A DNA stretch of 64,000 nucleotides from Parvularcula lutaonensis (GTDB lineage: Bacteria; Pseudomonadota; Alphaproteobacteria; Caulobacterales; Parvularculaceae): assembly GCF_014651915.1 (NCBI RefSeq), contig NZ_BMXU01000002.1, positions 1,016,652 through 1,080,651 on the forward strand, written 5' to 3'. Shown here in pieces: positions 26,528 through 34,966 of this stretch (position 1 is the first letter of the stretch; every line of letters begins with the position of its first letter). Both the position numbers and the translations under genes were made by a program. The notes under the pieces were generated by a model that saw only the letters and a program-made list of their open reading frames with translations, ran no database searches and was not told the origin of the DNA.

Positions 26528-27006
26528 TGTCCGCGATGGTAAGGATGCCCGCCGAGGATCGCGAGAGCCCGGTAGAGCTGCTCGGCCAGCATAGTTCTGC
26601 ACAAGGCGTGGGGCCAGACGGCGCGCCCGAAAGCGAGGGCCTGTCCCCCTGCCCTCAGGATCTCGTCACGGAAGGCCGGATCGAAGCCGTCCGCGCCGCC
26701 GATGCAGAAAGCCAGCGCCGGCACGCCCGCATCGCGCTTCGCGGCAATCATCCGGGCTATTTCAGGGGAGGACATCTGCTTGCCCCGTTCGTCAAGCAGC
26801 ACGGCCTGGCCCGCGATGGCTTGGCGCAGGGTTTCGGCTTCCCGCGCGGGATCATTACCCTTGGCGGGGGCGATGAAGCGCTCTTCCGGGCCTTTCAGCC
26901 CGAGCTGGGGCGCGGCACCCGCCGCGCGCTTCAGATATTCCTTCGCCGCCTCGTCGAGGGGGTCGCGCTTCTGCTCCCGCGCAATCGCGAGGAGCTGGAG
27001 ACGCAC
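26524..27006 (-). CDS. rlmH: 23S rRNA pseudouridine-1915 N3-methyltransferase
   Basis: SPOUT-class methyltransferase acting on assembled 70S ribosomes. From a GTG at 27006 it is 160 residues, matching the family (about 155). It has LLDERGKQMSSPEIA, FCIGGADGFDP (the SAM-binding knot) and the C-terminal FGRAVWPHALCRTMLAEQLYRA block typical of RlmH. The GTG shares its G with the rsfS stop (TAGTG). The frame is open further upstream inside rsfS but lacks homology. The rsfS-rlmH order is widely conserved. Confidence 0.94.
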   Translation of the reverse strand: MRLQLLAIAREQKRDPLDEAAKEYLKRAAGAAPQLGLKGPEERFIAPAKGNDPAREAETLRQAIAGQAVLLDERGKQMSSPEIARMIAAKRDAGVPALAFCIGGADGFDPAFRDEILRAGGQALAFGRAVWPHALCRTMLAEQLYRALAILGGHPYHRGQ

Positions 27007-27434
27007 TACTGCGCCGCCGGAGCGAACCGCTCGGGCGCCCAGATCCGCTCGAGATTGTAGAAGTCGCGAACCTCCGGGCGGAACAGGTGCACGATGACGT
27101 CGCCGGCATCGAGGAGCACCCAGTCGGCAGCCGGTAGGCCTTCGCACTTCACGCCCTGCACACCCATCTCTTTCAGGGCGCGCAGAAGCTTGTCCGCCAG
27201 CGCACCGACGTGACGCTGGGAACGGCCCGAAGCTATGACGAGAGTGTCCGCTACATCCGATTTGCCCTGAAGATCGATGGTGACGATCTCCTCGGCCTTC
27301 TCCTCATCGAGCCGGGTCAGGACCTGGCTGACGATCTCGGCGGCGGTGATATCCAAGGCGGGGACGTCAGCGTCGCCCATCTCGGCGGGGTTCGGGGCAG
27401 CCTTGCCACCCATACTCTGCTGGGAAATCAGCAC
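27006..27434 (-). CDS. rsfS: ribosome silencing factor RsfS
   Basis: Binds L14 of the large subunit and blocks subunit joining under starvation. The DUF143 core is plain: KAEEIVTIDLQGKSDVADTL, IASGRSQRHVGALADKL, ADWVLLDAGDVIVHLF and FYNLERIW. The start is uncertain: a GTG at 27434 has GGAG four bases upstream and gives 142 residues, while ATGs at 27413 or 27380 give shorter forms. Any longer extension would be Arg/Pro-rich and would run into nadD. Placed between nadD and rlmH, as in most alphaproteobacteria. Confidence 0.93.
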   Translation of the reverse strand: MLISQQSMGGKAAPNPAEMGDADVPALDITAAEIVSQVLTRLDEEKAEEIVTIDLQGKSDVADTLVIASGRSQRHVGALADKLLRALKEMGVQGVKCEGLPAADWVLLDAGDVIVHLFRPEVRDFYNLERIWAPERFAPAAQ

Positions 27435-27472
27435 TTTTCTCCGATTTGCACTCCACTCTGCGGGAGCGTTCC

Positions 27473-28075
27473 TTAGGTAGCACTTTCCATGCCGAATTTG
27501 GAGGGGTCTTCGCGCGCTCTTATCGCGGTCGAGCTTTCTTCCCGGTCGAGCCCGGTCAGGAAGCACCAGGCAGGGGCCGTCCGACGATGCAGTGTCAGCG
27601 CCAGGCGCTCGGGAACCTGGGCCTTGGCGAATGCGCGTGCAGCCGGGCTTTGCAAGGCCTCCAGCCGGAAACCGGGGCGCGAGACCACGGCAATCGGGAC
27701 CATCTCCATCAGCGCCTGCCACCGCCGCCAGCGATGCAGTCCGGCAAAACTATCCGCCCCCATGACGTAGATGAAATCGGTGTGGGGTTCCCTGAGCACC
27801 CGTTTGGCGATCGAATCGACAGCGAATGTCGGCCCTTCGGCGGCCTCGGGTTCGACCCTGACATTGGGCAGGCCACGCATCATCTCTCTGGTCGCCGCGA
27901 TGCGCTCTTCGAGGGGCGCATAATCACCAGCCGATTTCAGCGGGTTTTGCGGCGAGACGAGAACCCGCATCCCTCGCAGATGGAGCCGCTTCATCGCGTG
28001 GCGCACAAGAGCGCGGTGACCGGAATGCGGCGGATTGAACGACCCGCCAAGAAGCCCTATTGCGGTCCTGCTCAC
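27473..28075 (-). CDS. nadD: nicotinate-nucleotide adenylyltransferase
   Basis: Makes deamido-NAD from nicotinate mononucleotide and ATP. The nucleotidyltransferase motif GLLGGSFNPPHSGH is at residues 7-20 and the late SSTAIRAR motif is present. From a GTG at 28075 it has 200 residues, the expected size; AGGGGGG lies about ten bases upstream of that GTG, whereas ATGs further up (28114) would overlap the divergent epimerase gene. It heads the nadD-rsfS-rlmH-envC-ctpA run. Confidence 0.93.
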   Translation of the reverse strand: MSRTAIGLLGGSFNPPHSGHRALVRHAMKRLHLRGMRVLVSPQNPLKSAGDYAPLEERIAATREMMRGLPNVRVEPEAAEGPTFAVDSIAKRVLREPHTDFIYVMGADSFAGLHRWRRWQALMEMVPIAVVSRPGFRLEALQSPAARAFAKAQVPERLALTLHRRTAPAWCFLTGLDREESSTAIRAREDPSKFGMESAT

Positions 28076-28112
28076 GACGAAAGTTCCCCCCTGAAAGCGC
28101 GATACGGCGACC

Positions 28113-29075
28113 ATGACGATTCTCATCACCGGTGCCGCCGGGTTCATCGGCTCCCACACCGCCACGGCGCTCCTTGCCCGCGGCGAGACCATCATCGGTG
28201 TCGATAACCTCAATGATTACTACGACGTCGGCCTGAAGGAAACGCGCCTCAAGCAGCTTCGGGAGCATGACCGCTTCACCTTCATCAAGGCCGACATCGC
28301 CGAGCCCTCCATCCAGGACAAGCTGTCAGGCCTCGGCATCGACCGGATCATCCACCTCGCGGCACAGGCCGGGGTGCGGTTTTCGATCGAGAGCCCCCGC
28401 TCCTACACCCACTCCAACATCGCAGGGCAGACGGAGATGCTGGAGCTTGCGCGTGCGCTGAAGCCCCAGCACATGGTCTATGCCTCGTCTTCATCCGTTT
28501 ACGGTGCGAACACCAAGATCCCCTTCGCGGAAGACGACCGCACGGACAGCCCTGTCAGTTTTTACGGCGCAACGAAGAAGAGCTGCGAGCTCCTTTCGGA
28601 GAGCTATGCCCGGCTCTATGGCCTGAAGCTCACCGGTCTCAGGTTCTTCACGGTGTACGGCCCCATGGGACGCCCGGACATGGCCTACATGATCTTTGCC
28701 CGGAAGATCATGGCGGGCGAGCCGATTGATGTCTTCGGCGAGGGAGAGATGGGCCGCGACTTCACCTATGTCGATGACTGCGTCGCAGGAATCATCGCTT
28801 CGCTCGACAACCCGCCCGACGGCGATCCTGCGCACCGGGTCTTCAACCTCGGCAACGACCAACCGGAGAGCCTTGGCGACTTCATCGGCTATCTCGAGGA
28901 GCATCTGGGCCGAAAGGCGCAGAAGAACTTCCTCCCGATGCAGCCCGGCGATGTGCGCCGGACCTGGGCGGATATCAGCCGTGCGCGGGACCTGCTCGGC
29001 TATGATCCAAAAACGAGCCTCAAGGATGGCCTTGGCAAGTTTGTCGATTGGTACAAAGAATATTACGGAAACTGA
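28113..29075 (+). CDS. UDP-glucuronate 4-epimerase-like NDP-sugar epimerase
   Basis: Extended SDR of 320 residues. Gly-rich GAAGFIGS at 7-14 binds NAD; ASSSSVYG and FYGATK supply the catalytic Ser and Tyr/Lys. The block DNLNDYYDVGLKETRL after the second strand is characteristic of UDP-glucuronate 4-epimerases (LpsL/GAE), which make UDP-galacturonate for surface polysaccharides. The substrate call is by this signature only. It is divergent from nadD with only 37 bases between them, so promoters must overlap. The soluble CapD-like enzyme near 4 kb may feed the same surface glycan, but they are far apart. Confidence 0.85.
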   Translation: MTILITGAAGFIGSHTATALLARGETIIGVDNLNDYYDVGLKETRLKQLREHDRFTFIKADIAEPSIQDKLSGLGIDRIIHLAAQAGVRFSIESPRSYTHSNIAGQTEMLELARALKPQHMVYASSSSVYGANTKIPFAEDDRTDSPVSFYGATKKSCELLSESYARLYGLKLTGLRFFTVYGPMGRPDMAYMIFARKIMAGEPIDVFGEGEMGRDFTYVDDCVAGIIASLDNPPDGDPAHRVFNLGNDQPESLGDFIGYLEEHLGRKAQKNFLPMQPGDVRRTWADISRARDLLGYDPKTSLKDGLGKFVDWYKEYYGN

Positions 29076-29155
29076 GGCAGGCGGTTGCCCTCGGGGTCCT
29101 GCGTGTTAGCCTCTGCCCTTGCGTCGATCCTGGCGTGCAACCGGCCTGTTGACCT

Positions 29156-30079
29156 GTGAACGACGAATTCCTGCGCGACCTGCGTGAAGGGCTGAGCAAG
29201 CCCCAGAAATCCATTCCGCCGAAATATCTCTACGATGCGGTGGGTTCGGAGCTTTTCGAGGCGATCACCAGGACCGAAGACTATTACGTCACCCGGACCG
29301 AGGCCGGGATCATGGAAACGGTCTATGGCGAGTTGCCTGAGTTCTGCCCGCCCGGTGCGGCGATCGCGGAGTTCGGCTCAGGCGCCGGGGTCAAGTCGCA
29401 GCGGCTGGTCGACGCCCTCAAGCCTTCCGTATACGTCATGATCGATGTGGCGGAGGAATTCCTCAAGGCATCGGCCGAAAAGATGCGCTCCCTCTTCCCG
29501 GACACCGAAGTGCACGGCGTGGTCGGTGACTTTTCGGGCACGGTGGCGCTGCCGTCGAGCTTCCTTGAGAATGAATGCCGGATGGGCTTCTTTCCGGGGT
29601 CGACGATTGGGAACTTCGAAGCAGGCGGCGCGCAGGATTTTCTCGCGCGCAGCAGGGAGAGCCTTGGCAAGGGCGCGTTGTTCCTGATCGGCGCGGACCT
29701 CGTGAAGGACGAGGATATCCTGCTCGCCGCCTATGACGACAGCGAGGGCATCACCCGGCAGTTCACCCTCAACGTCCTTGAACGAATGAACAGGGAGCTT
29801 GATGCTGGCGTGGACCTGTCGAAATTCGAGGCGGTGGCTCTCTGGAACCCCACTGAAGCGCGGATGGAACTGGGCGTGGTCGCCCTCGCGCCGCAGGCCA
29901 TCAATCTCGGTGGGGAGCGCATCAGCATCGAGAAGGGCGAGATGATCCACACGGAAAATTCGCACAAATACACACGCGAAAGCATGGACCGGATCGCCAG
30001 GGCTGCCGGCTGGGAGGTCGAAAGGGTCTGGACCGACCCCCGCGAATGGTTTGGGGTGTTCCTGCTGAAAGCTGCCTAG
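29156..30079 (+). CDS. egtD: L-histidine N-alpha-methyltransferase-like protein (EgtD family)
   Basis: SAM-dependent methyltransferase of 307 residues in the EgtD/DUF2260 family, which makes hercynine, the first step to ergothioneine. It has PPKYLYDAVGSELFE, the SAM loop EFGSGAGVKS, FFPGSTIGNF and the C-terminal ENSHKY, all landmark EgtD segments. The start is a GTG at 29156 without a clear ribosome binding site. EgtB, usually adjacent, is not in the window, so ergothioneine synthesis itself cannot be claimed. The stop overlaps the convergent folD stop by four bases. Confidence 0.85.
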   Translation: MNDEFLRDLREGLSKPQKSIPPKYLYDAVGSELFEAITRTEDYYVTRTEAGIMETVYGELPEFCPPGAAIAEFGSGAGVKSQRLVDALKPSVYVMIDVAEEFLKASAEKMRSLFPDTEVHGVVGDFSGTVALPSSFLENECRMGFFPGSTIGNFEAGGAQDFLARSRESLGKGALFLIGADLVKDEDILLAAYDDSEGITRQFTLNVLERMNRELDAGVDLSKFEAVALWNPTEARMELGVVALAPQAINLGGERISIEKGEMIHTENSHKYTRESMDRIARAAGWEVERVWTDPREWFGVFLLKAA

Positions 30080-30951
30080 AGCAGCGCCTCGGGCACAGGC
30101 ACACCCTGCCGCCGCGCCGAGGCGACAACGGTGTTGCGCAGGAGGCAGGCGATGGTCATCGGGCCGACGCCGCCGGGGACCGGGGTGATGTGGCCAGCGA
30201 CCTCTCTTGCTCCGTCGAACTCCACATCGCCGACCAGTTTCCTCGTACCGTCACGCTCGATCCGGTTGATGCCGACATCGATGACGATCGCACCGGGCTT
30301 GATCATGTCCGCGGTCACCATCTCGGGCCGCCCGACGGCCACGCACAGGATGTCCGCCTCACGGCACACGGCGCCGAGATCCTTCGTCCGCGAATGGGCG
30401 ATCGTCACCGTGGCATTGGCGTCGAGCAGCATCAGTGCGAGCGGCTTGCCGACGAGGATCGAGCGGCCGACAACCACAGCCTTCTTGCCCGAAAGATCGC
30501 TCTCGACGGCCTTGATGAGGCGCATCGATCCCTGGGGCGTGCAAGGGGTGAGGCCCTCCTGCCCCAGCACCAATGCGCCCGCGCTGGGCGCGGTCAGCCC
30601 GTCCACGTCTTTCTCGGCGGGGATGGCGGAGAGGATTTCGTCCGCGTCAAGACCTTCGGGAAGCGGGAGCTGGACGAGGATGCCGTCGACATGGTCATCC
30701 GCGGCGAGTTCCCGGACGACCGAAAGCACCTCTTCCTGGGTCGACGAGCCCGGCATCCGGCGCACAGAGCCGACGATATTGGCCTTGCCCGCAGCCTTCT
30801 CCTTGGAGCCGACATAGACCTGGCTCGCCGGATCGTCGCCGACCAGCACCACGGCGAGGCCGGGCTTGCGCGGAAGGGTCAGGGCGGCTTCGCCGACGGC
30901 GTGACGGAGGGAAGCCGCCGCGGCTTTCCCGTCGATCAGTTCTGCGGTCAT
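30076..30951 (-). CDS. folD: bifunctional methylene-THF dehydrogenase / methenyl-THF cyclohydrolase
   Basis: Interconverts 5,10-methylene-, methenyl- and 10-formyl-tetrahydrofolate, 291 residues. Signatures are SQVYVGSKEKAAGK (active Lys), QLPLPEGLD, PEKDVDG-type sequence written PAEKDVDG, VVGRSILVGKP and TPVPGGVGPMT. It lies nine bases after yggT and is probably the last gene of desaturase-yggT-folD. Its formyl-THF product is used by PurH, encoded near 5 kb, and the pab genes supply folate precursor. Confidence 0.97.
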   Translation of the reverse strand: MTAELIDGKAAAASLRHAVGEAALTLPRKPGLAVVLVGDDPASQVYVGSKEKAAGKANIVGSVRRMPGSSTQEEVLSVVRELAADDHVDGILVQLPLPEGLDADEILSAIPAEKDVDGLTAPSAGALVLGQEGLTPCTPQGSMRLIKAVESDLSGKKAVVVGRSILVGKPLALMLLDANATVTIAHSRTKDLGAVCREADILCVAVGRPEMVTADMIKPGAIVIDVGINRIERDGTRKLVGDVEFDGAREVAGHITPVPGGVGPMTIACLLRNTVVASARRQGVPVPEALL

Positions 30952-30961
30952 GGGCCTGTCC

Positions 30962-31252
30962 TCAGGTGAGCGCCGGCATCAGGTCGTAGCGGATGAAATT
31001 CTGCAGGAAGAGGATCGCGAAAAAGACCACCAAGGGTGACAGGTCGAGCCCGCCCATCGATGGCAGGATGTTCCTGATCGGCCGCAGCACCGGTTCGGTC
31101 AGCGCCGTGCAGACGTTCCAGACCGCATCGACGACCTGATTGTAGCGGTTGATCACCCCGAAGGTGAACAGCCAGCTCATGACGATGGTGATGATCAGGA
31201 CGAGTTTATAAAGGTCGAGGATCGCAAGGATCAGCAGAAAGATGGCGTTCAA
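30962..31252 (-). CDS. yggT: YggT family integral membrane protein
   Basis: A 96-residue protein with two hydrophobic segments and the central signature TEPVLRPIRNILPSMGGLDLSP that marks YggT/Ycf19 proteins. Members sit in the inner membrane, and some affect cell division or osmotic tolerance; the exact role is unknown. Its start overlaps the stop of the upstream desaturase gene by four bases (ATGA), so the two are coupled, and folD follows after nine bases. Confidence 0.92.
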   Translation of the reverse strand: MNAIFLLILAILDLYKLVLIITIVMSWLFTFGVINRYNQVVDAVWNVCTALTEPVLRPIRNILPSMGGLDLSPLVVFFAILFLQNFIRYDLMPALT

Positions 31253-32199
31253 TGCTCTAGCGCTCCGGCTTCGTGATCCTCGGCCATATAAGCACTCTGT
31301 CCGCCCGACAACCGGACGCCTGCACGTCTTTTGATCTCAGCCGTGGAAAGCCTCGATCCATCATGGCTGTAACCCGGCGGCGCGAAGGCGTAACGGAAGC
31401 GCTCGATCGGCGTCAGCCCCTTCTTCGTCACGTCTTTGGCGATGGCGACATATTCGTGAGTCGCGACCCGGAGCGGGTTTTGCGTCGAGATGTTGGAGAC
31501 GAGGCCAAACTTGCATGGCTCGGCATCGTCCTCGGGAACGAAGGTCCCGAACAGCTTGTCCCAGATGATCAGGATGCCGGCGTAGTTGGTATCGAGGTAT
31601 CTCGGGTTGGTCGCGTGATGGACGCGATGGTGGCTGGGTGTGTTGAAGATCGCTTCGAACCAGCCCGGTAGTTTCTTCACCGACTGGGTGTGGATGAAGA
31701 ACTGGTAGAACAGGTTCAAACCGCCGCAGAAGGCCCAGAGCGCCGGGTGGATGCCGAGGATGATCCACGGCAGGCCCAGAAGATAGGTTCCTGTTGTGAC
31801 GCTGAACCAGGGTTGGCGCAGCGCCGTGGACAGGTTGTAGCCTTGGCTCGAGTGGTGGACGACATGGCTGGCCCAGCCCCATCGGATCCTGTGCTGGAAA
31901 CGGTGGACCCAGTAATAGGTGAAATCCTTCGCCACCATCGCGAACAGGAAGGACCAAGCGTTGATGCCGAGGTCAGCGATCCTGAACTCCCAGGCGAGGA
32001 GGAAAAGCGCCGCCACACCGCCGAAAAGGGTGACACTGGCGATCGCGTTGCCTGTCCCCATGGCGAGGTTGGTCCAAAGGTCCTTCGTGACCTCTTCCTT
32101 TCGCCCGAGGCGGCTCAGCACCCAGATCTCGGTTGCGATCAGGATCAAATAAAGGGGAGCCGCAAGCACGGAAACATCTGGGAAGGAGAGTTGGTCCAT
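31249..32199 (-). CDS. sterol desaturase / fatty acid hydroxylase family protein
   Basis: Membrane di-iron enzyme of 316 residues with four to five hydrophobic segments. The three His clusters of the family are visible: HRFQH, HVVHHSS and the C-terminal HHRVHHATN. These bind the di-iron centre of fatty acid hydroxylases and sterol desaturases. In bacteria substrates include carotenoids, ornithine lipids and sterol-like lipids; nothing here fixes which. First gene of a coupled set with yggT and folD, divergent from the receiver/kinase genes across 161 bases. Confidence 0.88.
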   Translation of the reverse strand: MDQLSFPDVSVLAAPLYLILIATEIWVLSRLGRKEEVTKDLWTNLAMGTGNAIASVTLFGGVAALFLLAWEFRIADLGINAWSFLFAMVAKDFTYYWVHRFQHRIRWGWASHVVHHSSQGYNLSTALRQPWFSVTTGTYLLGLPWIILGIHPALWAFCGGLNLFYQFFIHTQSVKKLPGWFEAIFNTPSHHRVHHATNPRYLDTNYAGILIIWDKLFGTFVPEDDAEPCKFGLVSNISTQNPLRVATHEYVAIAKDVTKKGLTPIERFRYAFAPPGYSHDGSRLSTAEIKRRAGVRLSGGQSAYMAEDHEAGALEH

Positions 32200-32360
32200 A
32201 CTGCACCCTACCCTGCGCCCGCCGTGTCACGCAAAGGCGGGATCGATCGAACGGGTCGAAAATAATTATGTGATAGTGTAGCCAGCGAACTAGATCGTGG
32301 CAGCAGAGTTCTTATCGGTGTCGGGCATTACGACCGACGCAGCCTATTGGAGAGGAATGA

Positions 32361-32777
32361 ATGTCGACGGCGTCTTCCGTCAGCGATGTCCAGACTCGAA
32401 ACACCACCCAGCAGGGAAAGCTGTCCGGCAGGCGTATCCTCGTGGTGGAGGATGAGTTCTTCATTGCCCTTGATATCCAACAGGTTGTCGAAGAGGAAGG
32501 GGCCGAGGTCACGACCGCTATGAGCCTCGATGACGGTTTCACGGCGCTTTCTGCATCGAGGGACGGTTTCGACGCTGCCATCCTCGACATCCGCCTCGGA
32601 GACACGGACGTGTTCCCGCTGGCGCGCGTTTTGATCGAGCGAGGCGTTCCCGTGATCTTCCATTCGGCGCATCTCGGTCACCTCAACATTGCCAGGGACT
32701 TCCCGACGGCGATGGCATTGGACAAACCAGCACCATCCGAAAGCATTGTCGGAGCCCTGAGCCAACTGATTGGCTAA
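32361..32777 (+). CDS. single-domain response regulator
   Basis: A 138-residue receiver domain without output domain. After about 24 unstructured residues it has VVEDEFF (acidic pair), the phospho-acceptor Asp in AAILDIRLGD, a Ser in VIFHSAH and the Lys in LDKPA. It lies 84 bases ahead of an HWE-type kinase gene, the likely partner. Such stand-alone receivers often act as phosphate sinks or shuttles in alphaproteobacterial stress or light pathways; the target is unknown. Confidence 0.9.
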   Translation: MSTASSVSDVQTRNTTQQGKLSGRRILVVEDEFFIALDIQQVVEEEGAEVTTAMSLDDGFTALSASRDGFDAAILDIRLGDTDVFPLARVLIERGVPVIFHSAHLGHLNIARDFPTAMALDKPAPSESIVGALSQLIG

Positions 32778-32861
32778 GGCATCTCGCTCCCGCTAGGCTC
32801 CTTCCCATACGCGCGCGCCATCGATCGAGAAAGCGCGTGGTTCTGCCGTGGAGACACCCCC

Positions 32862-33938
32862 TTGGCCGCGTCGCGACGCACACCTTCGAAAGCCGTTCCG
32901 GCGCAAAACGATGCTGCGAGCCGCGCGACGCTTGCTCTCGCCGCAGGGAAAATGGGCAGCTGGGAATGGGACATCGAAGGCGGGACGGTCACCGGCGACC
33001 CGATCGTCGGCACCTATTTCGAGCTGGACGACGTGCCCCAGCCCTGGCCCGTGGAGCGCATCTTCAAGGCGATGCACCCGGACGATGAAGCCGCGGTGCG
33101 CAAGGCGGTCGAGGCCGCTCTTGACGATGACGTCGAGTATCACACCGAATTCAGGATTGCCCGCGGCGCGAACCAGCCGGAGCTATGGCTTGGTGCGCGG
33201 GGGCGCGTGGTCGCCCGCGCCGAGGACGGACGGGCGCTGCGTATGCTCGGGGTCAACTGGGACATGTCGGAGGAGAAGGAGCACGAGCGCAAGCTTGGTA
33301 TGCTGGCCTCCGAAATGGATCACCGGGTAAAGAATGCATTCGCCGTGATGCGCGCCCTGATCCGCCTCGCGAGCAAGTCCGCCGTTGACGTCCAGAGCCT
33401 CGCGAGTACGCTCGAAGCCCAGGCGATCGCCATGGCCGAGGCCCATGCCCTGTCGGCGAAGCTCAGCCATAGCGAGGGGAGCTCCGGCAATGTTCCGTTG
33501 CAGGACATTCTCAACACAGCTCTCAAGCCGTGGATGGAGCGGCCTGCCGATAACGGCTCGGTCACCGTCTCCATCGACTCGCCTGAAAATATTGTGCTGC
33601 CAAGCGCGATGATCTCTCCGGTCGCCATGCTGGTGTACGAGCTCGCGACGAATGCAGCGAAGCACGGACCGCTGGGAGAGCGCGGCGGCAAGCTCGAAGT
33701 CGCCATCACCCAGAAAGACGGCAAGATCACTTTTATATGGAACGAGTACACGGGTGATGCGCCGGTCGGAGGTCGTGCAATCCCGGCTGACGCGCTGGAG
33801 AGCCGACGCTTTGGTTCCGTTCTGGTCCAGCAATGCGCATCGACCCTGGGCGCGGAGACGGAGCGCGCCTTGACCCCCGACGGGCTCAGGTTCCGCATGG
33901 TGATCCCCTACCCGAGCGATGAACAGCGGACGGCCTGA
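32862..33938 (+). CDS. PAS-containing HWE-family histidine kinase (soluble)
   Basis: A 358-residue cytoplasmic kinase. A PAS domain (about 25-140, GKMGSWEWDIEGG through GVNWDMSEEKE) is followed by the H-box EMDHRVKNAFAVM, N box ELATNAAKHG and the WxE motif in FIWNEY that defines the HWE class, common in alphaproteobacteria. No transmembrane segment, so it senses an internal signal such as a flavin or other ligand; the LOV cysteine motif NCRFL is absent. Start is a TTG at 32862 with GGAG eight bases upstream. Next to a single-domain receiver. Confidence 0.9.
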   Translation: MAASRRTPSKAVPAQNDAASRATLALAAGKMGSWEWDIEGGTVTGDPIVGTYFELDDVPQPWPVERIFKAMHPDDEAAVRKAVEAALDDDVEYHTEFRIARGANQPELWLGARGRVVARAEDGRALRMLGVNWDMSEEKEHERKLGMLASEMDHRVKNAFAVMRALIRLASKSAVDVQSLASTLEAQAIAMAEAHALSAKLSHSEGSSGNVPLQDILNTALKPWMERPADNGSVTVSIDSPENIVLPSAMISPVAMLVYELATNAAKHGPLGERGGKLEVAITQKDGKITFIWNEYTGDAPVGGRAIPADALESRRFGSVLVQQCASTLGAETERALTPDGLRFRMVIPYPSDEQRTA

Positions 33939-34054
33939 GGAAGGCATTTCTCCTTTCGGGGCTGTAATCCCTTTCCAACATGCTTAGGTCTCAGTTTTAC
34001 CGATTTGCGGTATCAGGCCGGAAACGGGCGCGTGAATGGACGGGGCGGGGTGAG

Positions 34055-34966
34055 ATGGTTCTCTCAATCAACAGGGTGACGAAGGAGTTTGGCGATTTCC
34101 GCGCTGTCTCCGACCTCTCCTTTTCGGTCGACAAGGGCGAGATCGTAGGCTTCCTTGGGCAGAACGGCGCGGGGAAGACCACAACCCTCCGTATGGTGAT
34201 GGATATCCTGCCCGTTACCAGCGGCTCGGTCGAGCTGTTCGGTAGCACCGACCTGCGCAAGGGCCGGTTGCGGGTCGGCTTCCTTCCCGAAGAGCGGGGC
34301 CTCTATCGCAAGATGAAAGCGATCGACATCATCGCCTATTTCGGCAGGCTCAAGGGCGTTCCCGGCGGGAAGGCGAAGGCCAAGGCCCATGAGCTGCTCG
34401 AGCGCTTCGGCATGACTCAGTATGCGAACAACAAGATCGAAACCCTTTCCAAGGGCAACGCGCAGAAAATCCAGCTGCTGTCGGTGCTGACTCACGAGCC
34501 GGAGTTCCTGATCCTCGACGAGCCGTTCTCGGGCCTCGATCCGGTGAACCAGAAGCTTCTCGAAGACCTGATCGGTGACCTGCGTGACGAGGGGGCAACG
34601 GTTCTGTTCTCGACCCACACGATGGAACACGCCGAGCGGCTGTGCGACCGCTTCGTGATGATCAAGGGCGGCGAGAAAGTTTTCGAGGGGACGATCGACG
34701 AGGCGCGGGAGGCGTATGAACAGCGCATCATTCTTGCGACGCCCGACGACCCTTCACCCTTGCAGGGACGTGCCGGCGTGACGGCGATCACCCCGATCGG
34801 CCGCGACCGCTATGCCCTGACCGTCAGCGAAGGGAGCGACATGCAGGCCGTGCTCGCCGCCTGTCTTGAACTCGGGATCACCGTCAAAAGCTTCGGCCTG
34901 GAGGAGGCCTCCTTGCACGAAATATTCTTCCGCTTTGCGGGCGCTGGCGAGGAGGACGCGGCATGA
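34055..34966 (+). CDS. natA: ABC transporter ATP-binding protein, NatA-like
   Basis: ATPase of an ABC-2 exporter, 303 residues. Walker A GQNGAGKTTT (about 34-43), a Q-loop region FLPEERGLY, signature LSKGNAQ, Walker B FLILDEPFSGLD and the switch His in STHTMEH. The C-terminal extension of about 80 residues and the EERGLYRKM stretch are typical of NatA-type proteins. The frame is open upstream to 33980, but GGGGTGAG precedes the ATG at 34055. Coupled by ATGA to the permease gene. The sodium-export role is a family label, not proven here. Confidence 0.88.
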   Translation: MVLSINRVTKEFGDFRAVSDLSFSVDKGEIVGFLGQNGAGKTTTLRMVMDILPVTSGSVELFGSTDLRKGRLRVGFLPEERGLYRKMKAIDIIAYFGRLKGVPGGKAKAKAHELLERFGMTQYANNKIETLSKGNAQKIQLLSVLTHEPEFLILDEPFSGLDPVNQKLLEDLIGDLRDEGATVLFSTHTMEHAERLCDRFVMIKGGEKVFEGTIDEAREAYEQRIILATPDDPSPLQGRAGVTAITPIGRDRYALTVSEGSDMQAVLAACLELGITVKSFGLEEASLHEIFFRFAGAGEEDAA

